Under the pieces are notes generated by a model. It had not been told where the DNA came from. It was given only the letters and a program-made list of their open reading frames with translations, and did not search any database. A program made the translations under genes and the position numbers. From the NCBI RefSeq assembly GCF_014640535.1, contig NZ_BMHD01000002.1, forward strand, positions 240,843-304,842: a stretch of 64,000 bases of DNA, in the 5' to 3' direction. Numbering within the stretch: position 1 is the stretch's first letter; every line of letters begins with the position of its first letter. The stretch comes from Cnuibacter physcomitrellae (GTDB taxonomy: Bacteria > Actinomycetota > Actinomycetes > Actinomycetales > Microbacteriaceae). Below are positions 33,317 through 41,813 of the stretch, in pieces.

Positions 33317-33826
33317 ATGTTCAAGGGATTCAGGGAGTTCATCCTCCGAGGGAACGTCATCGACCTCGCGGTCGCCGTGGTCGTCGGCGCCGCCTTCACC
33401 GCGGTCGTCAACTCGATCGTCGCCAACCTGATCAACCCCCTGATCAGCGGCTGGTTCAATGCCAGCGACCTCGACAACGCCCTGGTCGTGCAGTTCGGCG
33501 AGGCGCAGATCAAGTTCGGAGCCGTCCTCGGTGCGATCCTCCAGTTCCTCATCGTCGCCGTGGTCGTCTACTTCGTCTTCGTGCTGCCCATCAACCACCT
33601 GAAGAAGATGGCCTTCTCCCTCAAGAAGACCCCGGCCGAGTCGCTGCAGGAGGAGAAGGAGGAGCTGCCGCCCACCGAGACGGAGCTGCTCATCGAGATC
33701 CGCGACCTGCTCGCCCACGGCCGCCCGTCCGCCGCCCAGCCGAGCGGCGCCACGACCTCCCCCACGTCGCTCACGGTGACGGACGAGCCCCCGCACGGCC
33801 GGCACGGCGGCCCCGCCACCTCCTGA
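33317..33826 (+). CDS. mscL: Large-conductance mechanosensitive channel
   Basis: A 169-residue channel that opens under membrane tension during hypo-osmotic shock. The N-terminal amphipathic helix FKGFREFILRGNVIDLAVAV leads into TM1 (VVVGAAFTAVVNSIVANLI), an extracellular loop, TM2 (GAVLGAILQFLIVAVVVYFV) and a cytoplasmic helix with EEKEELPPTETELLIEIRDL. The C-terminal extension of about 40 residues after that helix is longer than in E. coli and Thr/Pro/Ser-rich. Confidence 0.96.
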   Translation: MFKGFREFILRGNVIDLAVAVVVGAAFTAVVNSIVANLINPLISGWFNASDLDNALVVQFGEAQIKFGAVLGAILQFLIVAVVVYFVFVLPINHLKKMAFSLKKTPAESLQEEKEELPPTETELLIEIRDLLAHGRPSAAQPSGATTSPTSLTVTDEPPHGRHGGPATS

Positions 33827-33839
33827 CCCCCTCCCCCGG

Positions 33840-33901
33840 GGCCTTTGTCCACCAGATGCACCTTCCCGCGTCGCTGAAGGTGCTTTTGGTGGACAAAGCC
33901 C
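33840..33901. repeat. Long near-palindrome D between convergent genes
   Basis: Arms at about 33840-33865 and 33876-33901 are complementary over about 25 nt with three to four mismatches, with a 10-nt loop. It starts 13 nt after mscL and ends 5 nt before the stop of the convergent small gene, so a terminator role is likely. Confidence 0.85.
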
Positions 33902-33905
33902 GAGG

Positions 33906-34094
33906 TCACCAGTGCGGAGGGACGTCGCGCCTCAAGCGCTCGTCGTTCTCCCCGCGGGCGGACGGAGCGTCCGCGTCCTCGGCGGCGCGCACCGGCTCGA
34001 CCCGCGGGAGGTCCTGAGGCGTCGGGTCGCTGCCCGGCACGGGGTCGGTGATCACACGACGGCGACCGGCACGTCGGATGCGGGGCTCGTTCAC
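33906..34094 (-). CDS. Small conserved hypothetical protein (C-terminal PPHW)
   Basis: A 62-residue Arg/Pro/Asp-rich protein from a GTG at 34094: NEPRIRRAGRRRVITDPVPG, then a variable linker and GENDERLRRDVPPHW at the end. The N-terminal basic patch and the C-terminal ENDERL...PPHW motif resemble a small protein common in Microbacteriaceae with no assigned role. It lies 23 nt downstream of the helicase-like gene on the same strand, so they are cotranscribed. It has no membrane segment. Confidence 0.7.
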   Translation of the reverse strand: MNEPRIRRAGRRRVITDPVPGSDPTPQDLPRVEPVRAAEDADAPSARGENDERLRRDVPPHW

Positions 34095-34117
34095 CCCTCG
34101 ATCCTGCCGGATGCGGA

Positions 34118-37100
34118 TCAGATCCGGCTGATCGGCCCGGTCGCCATGGCGTCGGACTCGACCAGGGCGAGCTCGCGCACGCCCAGCACGGAGGAGATCC
34201 TGGCGGCCACGCCCTCCGGGTCGGAGAACAGCTCGAAGCTGTGCACACGGAGGTAGTGCCACCCGAGGCGGCGGAGCATGTCGGGCCGCAGCCTCAGGGA
34301 CTCGCGGAGGCTCGCGGAGTGGACCACCGCATCCGTCTCGATCGCGATGGCGCGCTCGTCGTGCGACGCGACGAGCGTGAGCTTGCCGCGGTGCTCGAAC
34401 GCCACCGAGAGCCCGCGATTGCCCAGGCGTCGTGCGAGGTCGATGAGCAGGGCGTCACCCGGGCTCGAGAACGTGTCGGGCGTCGGGCCGCTCTCGGCCT
34501 CGGTGAGGATCTGCCGGAGGGCGACGACGCCGTAGTTCATGCGGTCCTCGTCGATGTCGGCCGGAGTGAAGCAGCTGACGATGTCCATCGACCGCCGGGC
34601 CCTGGTCATGCCGACCGCGAGCAGCCGCTCGCCACCGGGACGAGCGAGCCCGCCGAAGTTCGTGAGCACGCGGCCGTGGGCCGTCTTGCCGTAGCCGATC
34701 GAGAAGATGACCCGGTCGCGGCTCTGCGCCACCGACTGCTCGAGGGTCGCCACCATGAACGGCTCGGCGCGCTCCTTGAGGATGAAGTCGGCGAGGTCGC
34801 TGCGCTTGGCGAACGCGGCGAGGACGGCCTGTTGGAGGCGTACGGCATGCTTCGACGACGCCGTGATGACCATGAGCGACTCGCGCGGGTGGTGGATGGC
34901 GTGGTCGAGCACGAGGCCCACCACCTTCTCGACCTCCGCGTCGACGCTCTCGACGGCTCCCGACTCGGGATCGGGCATCCCGCCGCGACCCTCGACGTAG
35001 TGGAGCGCGAGGCTCCCGTGTCCGAGGTACGTGCCCGCCCACGGCAGCGAGTCGATCTTGCCGCCGTAGAAGCGGTGGTTCACGAGTTCCGCGAGGTCCT
35101 CCCCGCCGGCACGGTAGCTGCGGGTGAGCGACAGCGTCGGCACGAGGTCGGCGAGCTGGGCGAGCGCGGAGTCGGAGTGCAGCCCCTCGACGGTGGCGGC
35201 GTCGGGAACCGGTCGCTGATCGTCGACCGACCTGACGGCGGTCTCGAAGTACGACGGGGTCTGGGTCACGGGGTCGCCGAACGCGACGATCTGCCGGCCG
35301 CGACGGATCGCGGGCACGTTCTCGGCGAGCGTCGTGGCGCCGGCGTCGACCAGCACGACCGTGTCGAACGCGATCGCGTCGCTGATCTGCGGCACCTCGT
35401 AGGGCGACGCGAGCCAGACCGGCGCGAGCGCCTTCGCCAGGTGCGGAGCGGTGCGCTCAAGCCCGACGCTGGTCACGTCGTCGGAGCGCAGCATCGTCTT
35501 GAGTCCGGCGGCCTCGTCGGGGTGGTCGACGATGCCGACACTCCAGGTCTCGGCGAGCTGCCAGGCCAGGAGCTGGCCGTTCATCGAGGCGTGTGCCTCG
35601 TCGACCAGACGGAAGTCGCCCTCGAGGCGGTCGAGCACCGCCGTGTTCGCCCCCAGCAGGGCGCGGTCGGAGGCGAGCATCGTCTCGAGCACCGACTGCC
35701 ACCAGGCGAGCTCGAGCTCGTCGGGGATGGCCGACTCGGGGACGTGACGGTTCGACAGGTCGACGAGGAGGGCGTCGAGGTCGAGCTCGCGCAGGGAGTC
35801 GAGGAGGTCCATCCGCTCCTGCAGGTTCGCCATCACCTCCGACTCCTCGGCGAGGCCCTCGATGCGCTCGATGAGCTGCTCGATGGGCAGGTTCGACAGC
35901 TCCTTGCCGGTGCCGACGAGGCCCAGCGGGATGTCGAGGAGCGCCAGGTCCTCGGTGACGCGCTGGAAGGCCATCTGCACCTCGTTGATCCCGATGGGGA
36001 TCTCCGGCGGGATGCCCGCCGCGGCGAAGCGGTACCAGAGCGTGCGCTGCTGCTGGATGCGGCGGAGCGCGGCGTTCACGTCGGCGACGTGCACGCCCGG
36101 GCGCACGTACTCGCGAGCCAGCGCCTTGAGGCGCCGCCGCGAGGTCGACGACATCTGCGGGGCGTCGCGGCGGGCGGAGGTCGCGGCGATGAGGTCGGTG
36201 AGCGAGCGGTCGAAGACGACGGGCTGGAACTTGTCGAGGGTCTCGCGCAGGTCGGCGAGCAGCCGGAGGTAGACCCCGAGCTCGTTGATGGTGGAGAACG
36301 GCCGCATGCGCGTCTGCCCGATGAGCTCGTAGGCACCCGTGAGCAGGCTCGGCAGATCGTGGTGGCTGAGGCGCTTCGCGACGTCGTGCGTCCGGTGGGC
36401 GTCGTCGCCGGAGGTGAAGGAGGCGCCGTACCAGGGCGAGTCGTCGGGGCCGTAACGGAACTGGCCCAGCTCGGCCGCCTTGCTGAGGGTGCGCGCGGCC
36501 TTGGCGCGGCCCGTCGCGAGCGCCTCGAGGGCGGACCGCTCGAGTCGCGCGGTGGTCTTCGGCGGGTTCTGGAGCAGCGAGAGCCGGGCGAGCTCGCGCA
36601 GCGCGTCGAGCACCGACACCTTGAGCAGCGGGTCGACGCGCGACATCGACGTCCGGTAGTCGAGCAGCACGGCACGCAGCCGCACCAAGGCGTCGTCGAT
36701 GTCGGCGACCTGCGGCGCCTCCGCCTTCTCGTTGCGGGCGATCGACTTGATCAGGTCGCGGCGGAGGGTCCGGGGCGAGACGGCCAGGCCCGGAAGGCCG
36801 ACGTCGGAGAGCCTGCGGTCGATCCCGGTCAGGCTGAGCCGTCGCGGGCTCACGACGAGCACCCGCTTGTTCTGCGACACGAGCGCGCCGATCGCGTTCA
36901 CGATCGTCTGCGTGCCGCCGGTCCCGGGCAGCGTCTTCACCACGAGCGAGTTGCCCGCGGCGATCTGGCTGATGACGTTCTCCTGCTCGCCGTCGGCGTC
37001 GAGCAGGAGCGTGTCGGTGGAGGGGGCGCGGTGGTCCTGAGGCGCCGGCTCGGCCGGGTGGTAGCCGTCCTGCACGGCGCGGCGGGCGGTGAGGTTGCCG

Positions 37101-37885
37101 GCGATCGCGTCGAGCACCGGGTGCTGGATGGCGCGCGCATCCGCCGCCATCGCGCTGGCGACGTCGGCGAAGGTGGAGACGACCAGACGCGGATGCACGG
37201 AGAACCACGGCAGGTGCGAGGTGAGCCCGCGCAGGCGGTCGATGACCGGCTGCGGCTTGAACACGCCCGACTGCTCGGCCAGCTCGACGAACGTGCGCTC
37301 GTCGATCGAGATCTGGAACTGCTCCGCGAGGGCGCGCACGAGCTCGGGGTTGACGTAGGCGCGGCCGCGCAGCTTGAGCTCGAAGTCGCGTCCGTAGCGT
37401 CGCACCGAGATGGGGCGCAGCAGCACCGGGGCGCGGAACGAGTCGTCGTCGGTGCGCCACTCGGCGAGCCCGATGGCGAGGTGCACGGCGTCGATGCCGC
37501 GCACCGAGCGCAGCTCGACGCCCTTGTCGGTGATGACGCCCGCCGCGAGCCGGGCGTTGCGCAGGGCCAGCTCGTCGCGGATCAGGTTCGACAGGAGGGT
37601 CGCGTTGCCCGTGATGAACTGCGCGAGCCCGCCGGGGTGGGTGGTGGACAGCTCGATCCGGGACCGTGGCGAGTCGTCGAAGTGGATCAGCGGACTCACG
37701 CCGCCGAGCTGGGCGATCTCGGCCCGCCACTCCTCCCGGGTAGGGTCGACGAGGCTCTCGGTCGTGAAGACCTGGCCCAGGGGAATCTCGGACGACGACG
37801 CGCCGTGACGACCCCAGGCCGTCTCGGCAGCGTCGGTCGCGGACGTCAGCTCGTCCGCGTCTCGTCTCTTATCGGCGCGCCACAC
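34118..37885 (-). CDS. Large helicase-like protein with degenerate SF1 motifs and REase-fold-like C-terminus
   Basis: 1255 residues from a GTG at 37885 (TATGGT lies 6 nt upstream, so probably leaderless). The layout is that of a superfamily-1 UvrD/Dna2-like helicase: motif I region at about residue 324, motif II near TVVLVDAGATT, the motif III-like VAFGDPVTQTP, LSLTRSYRAGGEDLAELVNHRFY, and a C-terminal VGMTRARRSMDIVS like motif VI. Key residues are lost: the P-loop reads LPGTGGTQT with Gly in place of the catalytic Lys, and the DEAD/DExQ box reads VDAGA. The last 100 residues (SLRESLRLRPDMLRRLGWHY) resemble the Vsr/DUF559-type restriction-fold tail found on related helicases, also without a clear catalytic set. 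It is probably a non-hydrolysing DNA or RNA-binding protein or scaffold; function unknown. Confidence 0.85.
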   Translation of the reverse strand: MWRADKRRDADELTSATDAAETAWGRHGASSSEIPLGQVFTTESLVDPTREEWRAEIAQLGGVSPLIHFDDSPRSRIELSTTHPGGLAQFITGNATLLSNLIRDELALRNARLAAGVITDKGVELRSVRGIDAVHLAIGLAEWRTDDDSFRAPVLLRPISVRRYGRDFELKLRGRAYVNPELVRALAEQFQISIDERTFVELAEQSGVFKPQPVIDRLRGLTSHLPWFSVHPRLVVSTFADVASAMAADARAIQHPVLDAIAGNLTARRAVQDGYHPAEPAPQDHRAPSTDTLLLDADGEQENVISQIAAGNSLVVKTLPGTGGTQTIVNAIGALVSQNKRVLVVSPRRLSLTGIDRRLSDVGLPGLAVSPRTLRRDLIKSIARNEKAEAPQVADIDDALVRLRAVLLDYRTSMSRVDPLLKVSVLDALRELARLSLLQNPPKTTARLERSALEALATGRAKAARTLSKAAELGQFRYGPDDSPWYGASFTSGDDAHRTHDVAKRLSHHDLPSLLTGAYELIGQTRMRPFSTINELGVYLRLLADLRETLDKFQPVVFDRSLTDLIAATSARRDAPQMSSTSRRRLKALAREYVRPGVHVADVNAALRRIQQQRTLWYRFAAAGIPPEIPIGINEVQMAFQRVTEDLALLDIPLGLVGTGKELSNLPIEQLIERIEGLAEESEVMANLQERMDLLDSLRELDLDALLVDLSNRHVPESAIPDELELAWWQSVLETMLASDRALLGANTAVLDRLEGDFRLVDEAHASMNGQLLAWQLAETWSVGIVDHPDEAAGLKTMLRSDDVTSVGLERTAPHLAKALAPVWLASPYEVPQISDAIAFDTVVLVDAGATTLAENVPAIRRGRQIVAFGDPVTQTPSYFETAVRSVDDQRPVPDAATVEGLHSDSALAQLADLVPTLSLTRSYRAGGEDLAELVNHRFYGGKIDSLPWAGTYLGHGSLALHYVEGRGGMPDPESGAVESVDAEVEKVVGLVLDHAIHHPRESLMVITASSKHAVRLQQAVLAAFAKRSDLADFILKERAEPFMVATLEQSVAQSRDRVIFSIGYGKTAHGRVLTNFGGLARPGGERLLAVGMTRARRSMDIVSCFTPADIDEDRMNYGVVALRQILTEAESGPTPDTFSSPGDALLIDLARRLGNRGLSVAFEHRGKLTLVASHDERAIAIETDAVVHSASLRESLRLRPDMLRRLGWHYLRVHSFELFSDPEGVAARISSVLGVRELALVESDAMATGPISRI

Positions 37886-38017
37886 ACGGTCACCATACGG
37901 TCGTGCCCTCGCTGATCAGCGGAAACTCGCCGGATTTCGCCACATTCCCCTCGTGCGGGTGTCCTCGTCGATCCGGATCGGAATACCTCGCCCACGCGGG
38001 ACGCTGTACAGAGGGTC

Positions 38018-39121
38018 ATGACTCAGCTCTCCGTCCTCGACCTCATCCCGGTGCGCGCCGGTCAGACCACGGCGCAGGCCGTGGCCGCGAGCGTCGCCCT
38101 CGCCCAGACCGCCGACCGCCTCGGCTACACGCGGTTCTGGGTCGCCGAGCACCACAACATGCCGGCCGTGGCGTCCACCACGCCCTCGACGCTCATCGCC
38201 CACCTCGCCACCGCGACCGAGCGCATCCGACTCGGCTCGGGGGGTGTCATGCTCCCCAACCACGCGCCGCTGGCCGTGGCGGAGCAGTTCGCGCTCCTCG
38301 AGGCGATGCACCCGGGTCGCATCGACCTCGGCCTCGGGCGGGCCCCGGGCTCCGACCCGGTGACCGCCTACATGCTGCGCGGCCGGCGTGGGCCCGCGGA
38401 TGCGGATCCCGCCGCCGACTTCCCGCAGGACGTCGAGACCGTGGCCGCGCTGCTCGGGTCCGACCGGGCGCCGGCGTCGGCGCCGTTCGGAGACGAGCAG
38501 CCCGGCGTCGGGCTGAACATCCGCGGCCGGAGCTACGAGCTGAGGGCCACGCCCCGGTCGACGAGCGCTCCCGAGGTCTGGCTTCTGGGGTCGAGCGACT
38601 ACAGCGCGGCGCTCGCCGCCCAGCTCGGTCTCGCCTTCGTCTACGCCAACCACTTCGGGGCTCCCGGCATCGACCGCGCGCTCGACCTGTACCGTTCCGG
38701 GTTCCAGCCGTCGGAGGCGCTCGCCGCGCCGAAGACCCTGCTCACCGTCAACGCGTCGGTCGCGGAGGACGCCGAGGCGGCCCGTCTCGCCGCCCTCCCC
38801 CAGCTGATCACCATGGCGCGCCTGCGCACCGGCGGCACGCTCGGCCCCCAGCTCACCATCGACGAGGCTCAGGCCACGGCGCTGACCCCCGTCGAGGAGG
38901 CCTCCATCGCCGAGCAGGAGGAGCGCTGGATGATCGGCGAGCCCGCCGAGGTCGCCGACCGCATCCGGAAGGGCGCGGAGCGCTACGGCGTCGACGAGGT
39001 GATGGTGTCGCCCGCGGGCGGCGCCTGGGCGGCGCAGCCCATGACCTCGACCCCGTCCCGCGAGCGCACGCTCGCCCTGCTGGCCGCGGAGCTGCTCGTG
39101 TCTGACAAGCTGGCGGCATGA
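38018..39121 (+). CDS. Luciferase-like (LLM class, MsnO8-type) flavin-dependent oxidoreductase
   Basis: A 367-residue bacterial-luciferase-family TIM barrel: LSVLDLIPVRAGQTTAQAVA at the start, RFWVAEHHNMPAVASTTP, LGSGGVMLPNHAPLAVAEQF, and PGRIDLGLGRAPGSDPVT. This block order defines the MsnO8/YhbW subfamily, which uses FMN or F420 without a known common substrate. It overlaps the next gene by four nt (ATGA). AGAGGG lies before the ATG. A divergent 132-bp gap separates it from the helicase-like gene. Confidence 0.9.
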   Translation: MTQLSVLDLIPVRAGQTTAQAVAASVALAQTADRLGYTRFWVAEHHNMPAVASTTPSTLIAHLATATERIRLGSGGVMLPNHAPLAVAEQFALLEAMHPGRIDLGLGRAPGSDPVTAYMLRGRRGPADADPAADFPQDVETVAALLGSDRAPASAPFGDEQPGVGLNIRGRSYELRATPRSTSAPEVWLLGSSDYSAALAAQLGLAFVYANHFGAPGIDRALDLYRSGFQPSEALAAPKTLLTVNASVAEDAEAARLAALPQLITMARLRTGGTLGPQLTIDEAQATALTPVEEASIAEQEERWMIGEPAEVADRIRKGAERYGVDEVMVSPAGGAWAAQPMTSTPSRERTLALLAAELLVSDKLAA

Positions 39122-39540
39122 GCGACTTCAACACCCGGATCCTCGAGGAGTTCCGCGCGAACGGCGGGCGGGTCACCACGGCCGGTTTCGGCGACAGCCT
39201 GGTCATCCTCCATTCGATCGGATCCAAGAGCGGCACCGAGCGCGAGAGCCCCGTCCTGGCCCTCCGTCAACCCGACGGGTCGTGGCTGATCGCCGCCTCG
39301 AAGGGCGGTGCGCCCGACAACCCGGCCTGGTACTTCAACCTCGTCGGCACGCCCGAGGCCTCGATCGAGGTGCCCGGCGATGCCGGCATCGAGAGGGTCG
39401 ACGTCGTCGCCGAGGTGCTGACCGGACCGGAACGGGATGCCGCGTGGTCGCAGTTCACCGAGCGGTCCGAGGGGTTCCGCCAGTACGAGGAGCGAGCCGC
39501 CGGCCGCGTGATCCCGGTCGTGCGCCTGACCCGCCGCTGA
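39118..39540 (+). CDS. Deazaflavin (F420)-dependent nitroreductase-family protein (DDN-like)
   Basis: A 140-residue split beta-barrel protein of the DDN/FDOR-A type: NTRILEEFRANGGRV, ILHSIGSKSGTERESPVLAL, and GAPDNPAWYFNLVGTPEASI, the F420-binding family motif set. Relatives reduce nitroimidazoles, quinones and other acceptors with F420H2. Its ATG overlaps the upstream luciferase-like stop codon, so the two flavin/deazaflavin enzymes are co-produced. Confidence 0.9.
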   Translation: MSDFNTRILEEFRANGGRVTTAGFGDSLVILHSIGSKSGTERESPVLALRQPDGSWLIAASKGGAPDNPAWYFNLVGTPEASIEVPGDAGIERVDVVAEVLTGPERDAAWSQFTERSEGFRQYEERAAGRVIPVVRLTRR

Positions 39541-39587
39541 CCGGACGAGCGGTGCCCCGACCCGGCGTCCCGACGACCCCGCTCGTC

Positions 39588-39593
39588 TAGGCT
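39588..39593 (+). promoter_or_regulatory. -10 box of histidine phosphatase gene (leaderless)
   Basis: TAGGCT ends 7 nt before the ATG at 39601. Confidence 0.55.
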
Positions 39594-39600
39594 GGGGACG

Positions 39601-40266
39601 ATGAGACTGCTGCTGATCAGACACGGGGAGACGCCGGAGAACGCCCGAGGGGAGATCAGCTCGGAGTACCCCGGGCCGGGGCTGACGGAGATGGGCGAGC
39701 GCCAGGCCGCGGCGATCCCGCAGGCTCTCGAGGAAGAGCCGATCTCGGCGATCTACGCCTCCACCCTCCTCCGCACGTCGATCACGGCGACCCCGCTCGC
39801 CACTCGGCGCGGCCTGCCCATCCAGGTCGTGGAGGGGGCGCAGGAGATCTACGCGGGCGTCTGGGAGCATCGCTCCGACGAGGAGGCGTTCCGGGGCTAT
39901 CTCGAGCCGATCGTCGCCTGGTGGCACGACCGCTCCGTGCGCATCGAGGGCGGTGAGGACGGCCACGGCTTCTTCGCCCGCTTCGACGGCGCCGTCGAGC
40001 GGATCGTGTCGCAGCACTCCGACGACGAGACGGTGGCCCTCTTCAGCCACGGCGCCGCCATCCGGGTGTGGAGCGCGGGGACCGCGGAGAACCTCGACGA
40101 GGAGAGCTCGTCCGGCCTCCGCCTCGACAACACCGGCATGGTCGTCATGGAGGGGTCGCCCAGCGCGGGCTGGCGCATGACGCGCTGGTCCGGACAGCCG
40201 ATCGGCGGGGCGTTCCTGGCCGACGGGCACCCGGATCCCGGCGGCGAGGGCGACATCGCCGACTGA
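39601..40266 (+). CDS. Histidine phosphatase (phosphoglycerate mutase-like) family protein
   Basis: A 221-residue enzyme with the RHGE catalytic motif at residues 7-10 (LLLIRHGETPENARG), IYASTLLRTSITATPLA, and the second catalytic His in VALFSHGAAIRVW. These are the phospho-His, the phosphate-binding Arg residues and the proton donor region of the branch 1 family. The substrate could be a sugar phosphate, alpha-ribazole phosphate or a broad range of phosphomonoesters. It is cytoplasmic and apparently monocistronic. Confidence 0.9.
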   Translation: MRLLLIRHGETPENARGEISSEYPGPGLTEMGERQAAAIPQALEEEPISAIYASTLLRTSITATPLATRRGLPIQVVEGAQEIYAGVWEHRSDEEAFRGYLEPIVAWWHDRSVRIEGGEDGHGFFARFDGAVERIVSQHSDDETVALFSHGAAIRVWSAGTAENLDEESSSGLRLDNTGMVVMEGSPSAGWRMTRWSGQPIGGAFLADGHPDPGGEGDIAD

Positions 40267-40400
40267 CCGGTCCGCCTCACCCGGGGCGTGGCTATGAGTA
40301 CCGCGGATGGCGCGCGTCGCGGGCGCGAAGACCGGCGGCCGGATGTTAGACAGGGTCGGTGCCAGGCGCGAGCGCGCCCCCTCCCGACAGGACAGGTCCC

Positions 40401-41735
40401 ATGCCCCCATCCCGACGTCGTGCGCGTGCGCGCGGAGGTGCCGGCCGATTCGCGGCCGCGATCCTCGCCACGCTCACGCTGACCATCGGCGCCACCGTCG
40501 TCGGCGCTCCCGCCTATGCCGCCGACTACCCGACGTGGGACGACGTGCAGAACGCCAAGGCCAGCGAGAGCGCCAAGCAGGCGGAGATCGACCAGATCAC
40601 CGCCCTGATCGCCGACCTGCAGGCCAAGGCGACCGCCGCGCAGGCCCTCGTCGAGCAGCGCACGGCCGAGGCCGATGCCGCTCAGACGGCGCTCACGGCT
40701 GGGCAGGCCAAGGCCGATGCGCTCTCGGCGTCGGCGGCGCAGTGGCAGGCGAAGTCGGATGCGGCCAGCAGGCAGGCGGCCCTCTTCGCCGCCGACTTCG
40801 CGAAGACGGGCGGTCCGAGCGTGACCTCGGTGCTCATCGGCAGCGACGCCGCACAGGCCGACCAGGTGCTCGCCAAGCTCAGCTCGATGGGCAAGCTGAC
40901 CGAGACCATCAACGGCATCTACGCCGAGGCCAAGCAGGACAGCAACACGGCTCAGTCGCTCTCGGCTCAGGCCGACGTGGCCAAGCAGGAGCTGACGCAG
41001 CTCCAGCAGGCCGCACAGGACGCCCTCGAGCAGGCCGCCGAGGCGCAGCAGGCGATGGTCGCCGCCCTCACCGAGCAGAACGCGCACGAGGCGGAGCTGC
41101 AGGCCCAGCTCACCACCCTCCAGCAGAACCTGGCCACCACCGAGCAGCAGTACCAGGCGGGTGTGGCCGCCGCCGCGGCCGCCGCCGCCGCTGCTGCCGC
41201 AGCCGCCGCCGCAGCGGCGCACGGAGGGGGTCAGTCCGTCGGGCCGGTCTCCTCCGACGACCAGGCGCTGGCGCAGGAGCTCATGGGCTACGTCGCCGCC
41301 GGCCAGTTCCACGGCTCCTACCCCGACCACATCTTCGAGATCGAGTGGATCGCCGAGGGCAAGACCGTGCCGAACTGCACGATCGACACCTCGATCCTCC
41401 AGGCGATGGTGGCGGCCGTCCGGGCCTTCGGCAGCGCCGGCGTCAGCGACATCAGCCGACGCTGCACGGGGCAGATCGAGGGCGCAGGGACCGCATCCGC
41501 CCACTACCGCGACGGCGGCGGCCACGCCGTCGACTTCACCTCGGTGGGCGGGATGGCGACGACCGGCGCCAACTCCGCCTCGCTGCAGCTCATCGACGTG
41601 CTGAACGGCGTGATGCCGAGCGGATCGCGCGTGGGCCAGGCGAACTGCCGCCGCAGCGCCGGGACGAGCGACAGCTGGAGCAACTTCACCCAGTTCGACG
41701 ACACCTGCAACCACCTCCACGTCGACGACTTCTAG
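40401..41735 (+). CDS. Secreted coiled-coil protein with C-terminal M15-like domain
   Basis: 444 residues from the ATG at 40401 (AGGACAGGT upstream). A long arginine-rich signal peptide ends at GAPAYAADYP. Residues about 45-260 form a long Gln/Ala-rich coiled coil with a break (KTGGPSVTSVLIGSDAAQA), like the N-terminal region of CwlO/PcsB/RipC cell-wall hydrolases. An uninterrupted run of about 18 alanines follows. The C-terminal domain has SAHYRDGGGHAVDF and ends in CNHLHVDDF; a His...Asp...HxH set is that of LAS-type (M15-like) zinc peptidases. The C-terminal domain has four Cys, which could form disulfides. It is probably a peptidoglycan hydrolase held inactive by the coiled coil; the enzymatic claim is inference. 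Confidence 0.75.
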   Translation: MPPSRRRARARGGAGRFAAAILATLTLTIGATVVGAPAYAADYPTWDDVQNAKASESAKQAEIDQITALIADLQAKATAAQALVEQRTAEADAAQTALTAGQAKADALSASAAQWQAKSDAASRQAALFAADFAKTGGPSVTSVLIGSDAAQADQVLAKLSSMGKLTETINGIYAEAKQDSNTAQSLSAQADVAKQELTQLQQAAQDALEQAAEAQQAMVAALTEQNAHEAELQAQLTTLQQNLATTEQQYQAGVAAAAAAAAAAAAAAAAAAHGGGQSVGPVSSDDQALAQELMGYVAAGQFHGSYPDHIFEIEWIAEGKTVPNCTIDTSILQAMVAAVRAFGSAGVSDISRRCTGQIEGAGTASAHYRDGGGHAVDFTSVGGMATTGANSASLQLIDVLNGVMPSGSRVGQANCRRSAGTSDSWSNFTQFDDTCNHLHVDDF

Positions 41736-41813
41736 CGTCGCCGCCGCCGTGGCCCGACTCGGAGTGGCCCGAGTCGGAGTGGCCCGCGCCGGAACCCGTC
41801 GACGCGGCGGGGC

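Noticed and set aside
34241-37915. A 1224-codon open frame on the plus strand opposite the helicase-like gene
   Set aside because: Long antisense frames are expected in 70% GC DNA. Its composition (Arg/Glu/His/Val-rich, low complexity) has no family features, whereas the minus-strand frame encodes recognisable helicase motifs.
41163-41220. GCC/GCG/GCT-rich run as a repeat array
   Set aside because: It encodes the poly-alanine linker of the secreted coiled-coil protein using mixed codons. It is not a DNA repeat array.
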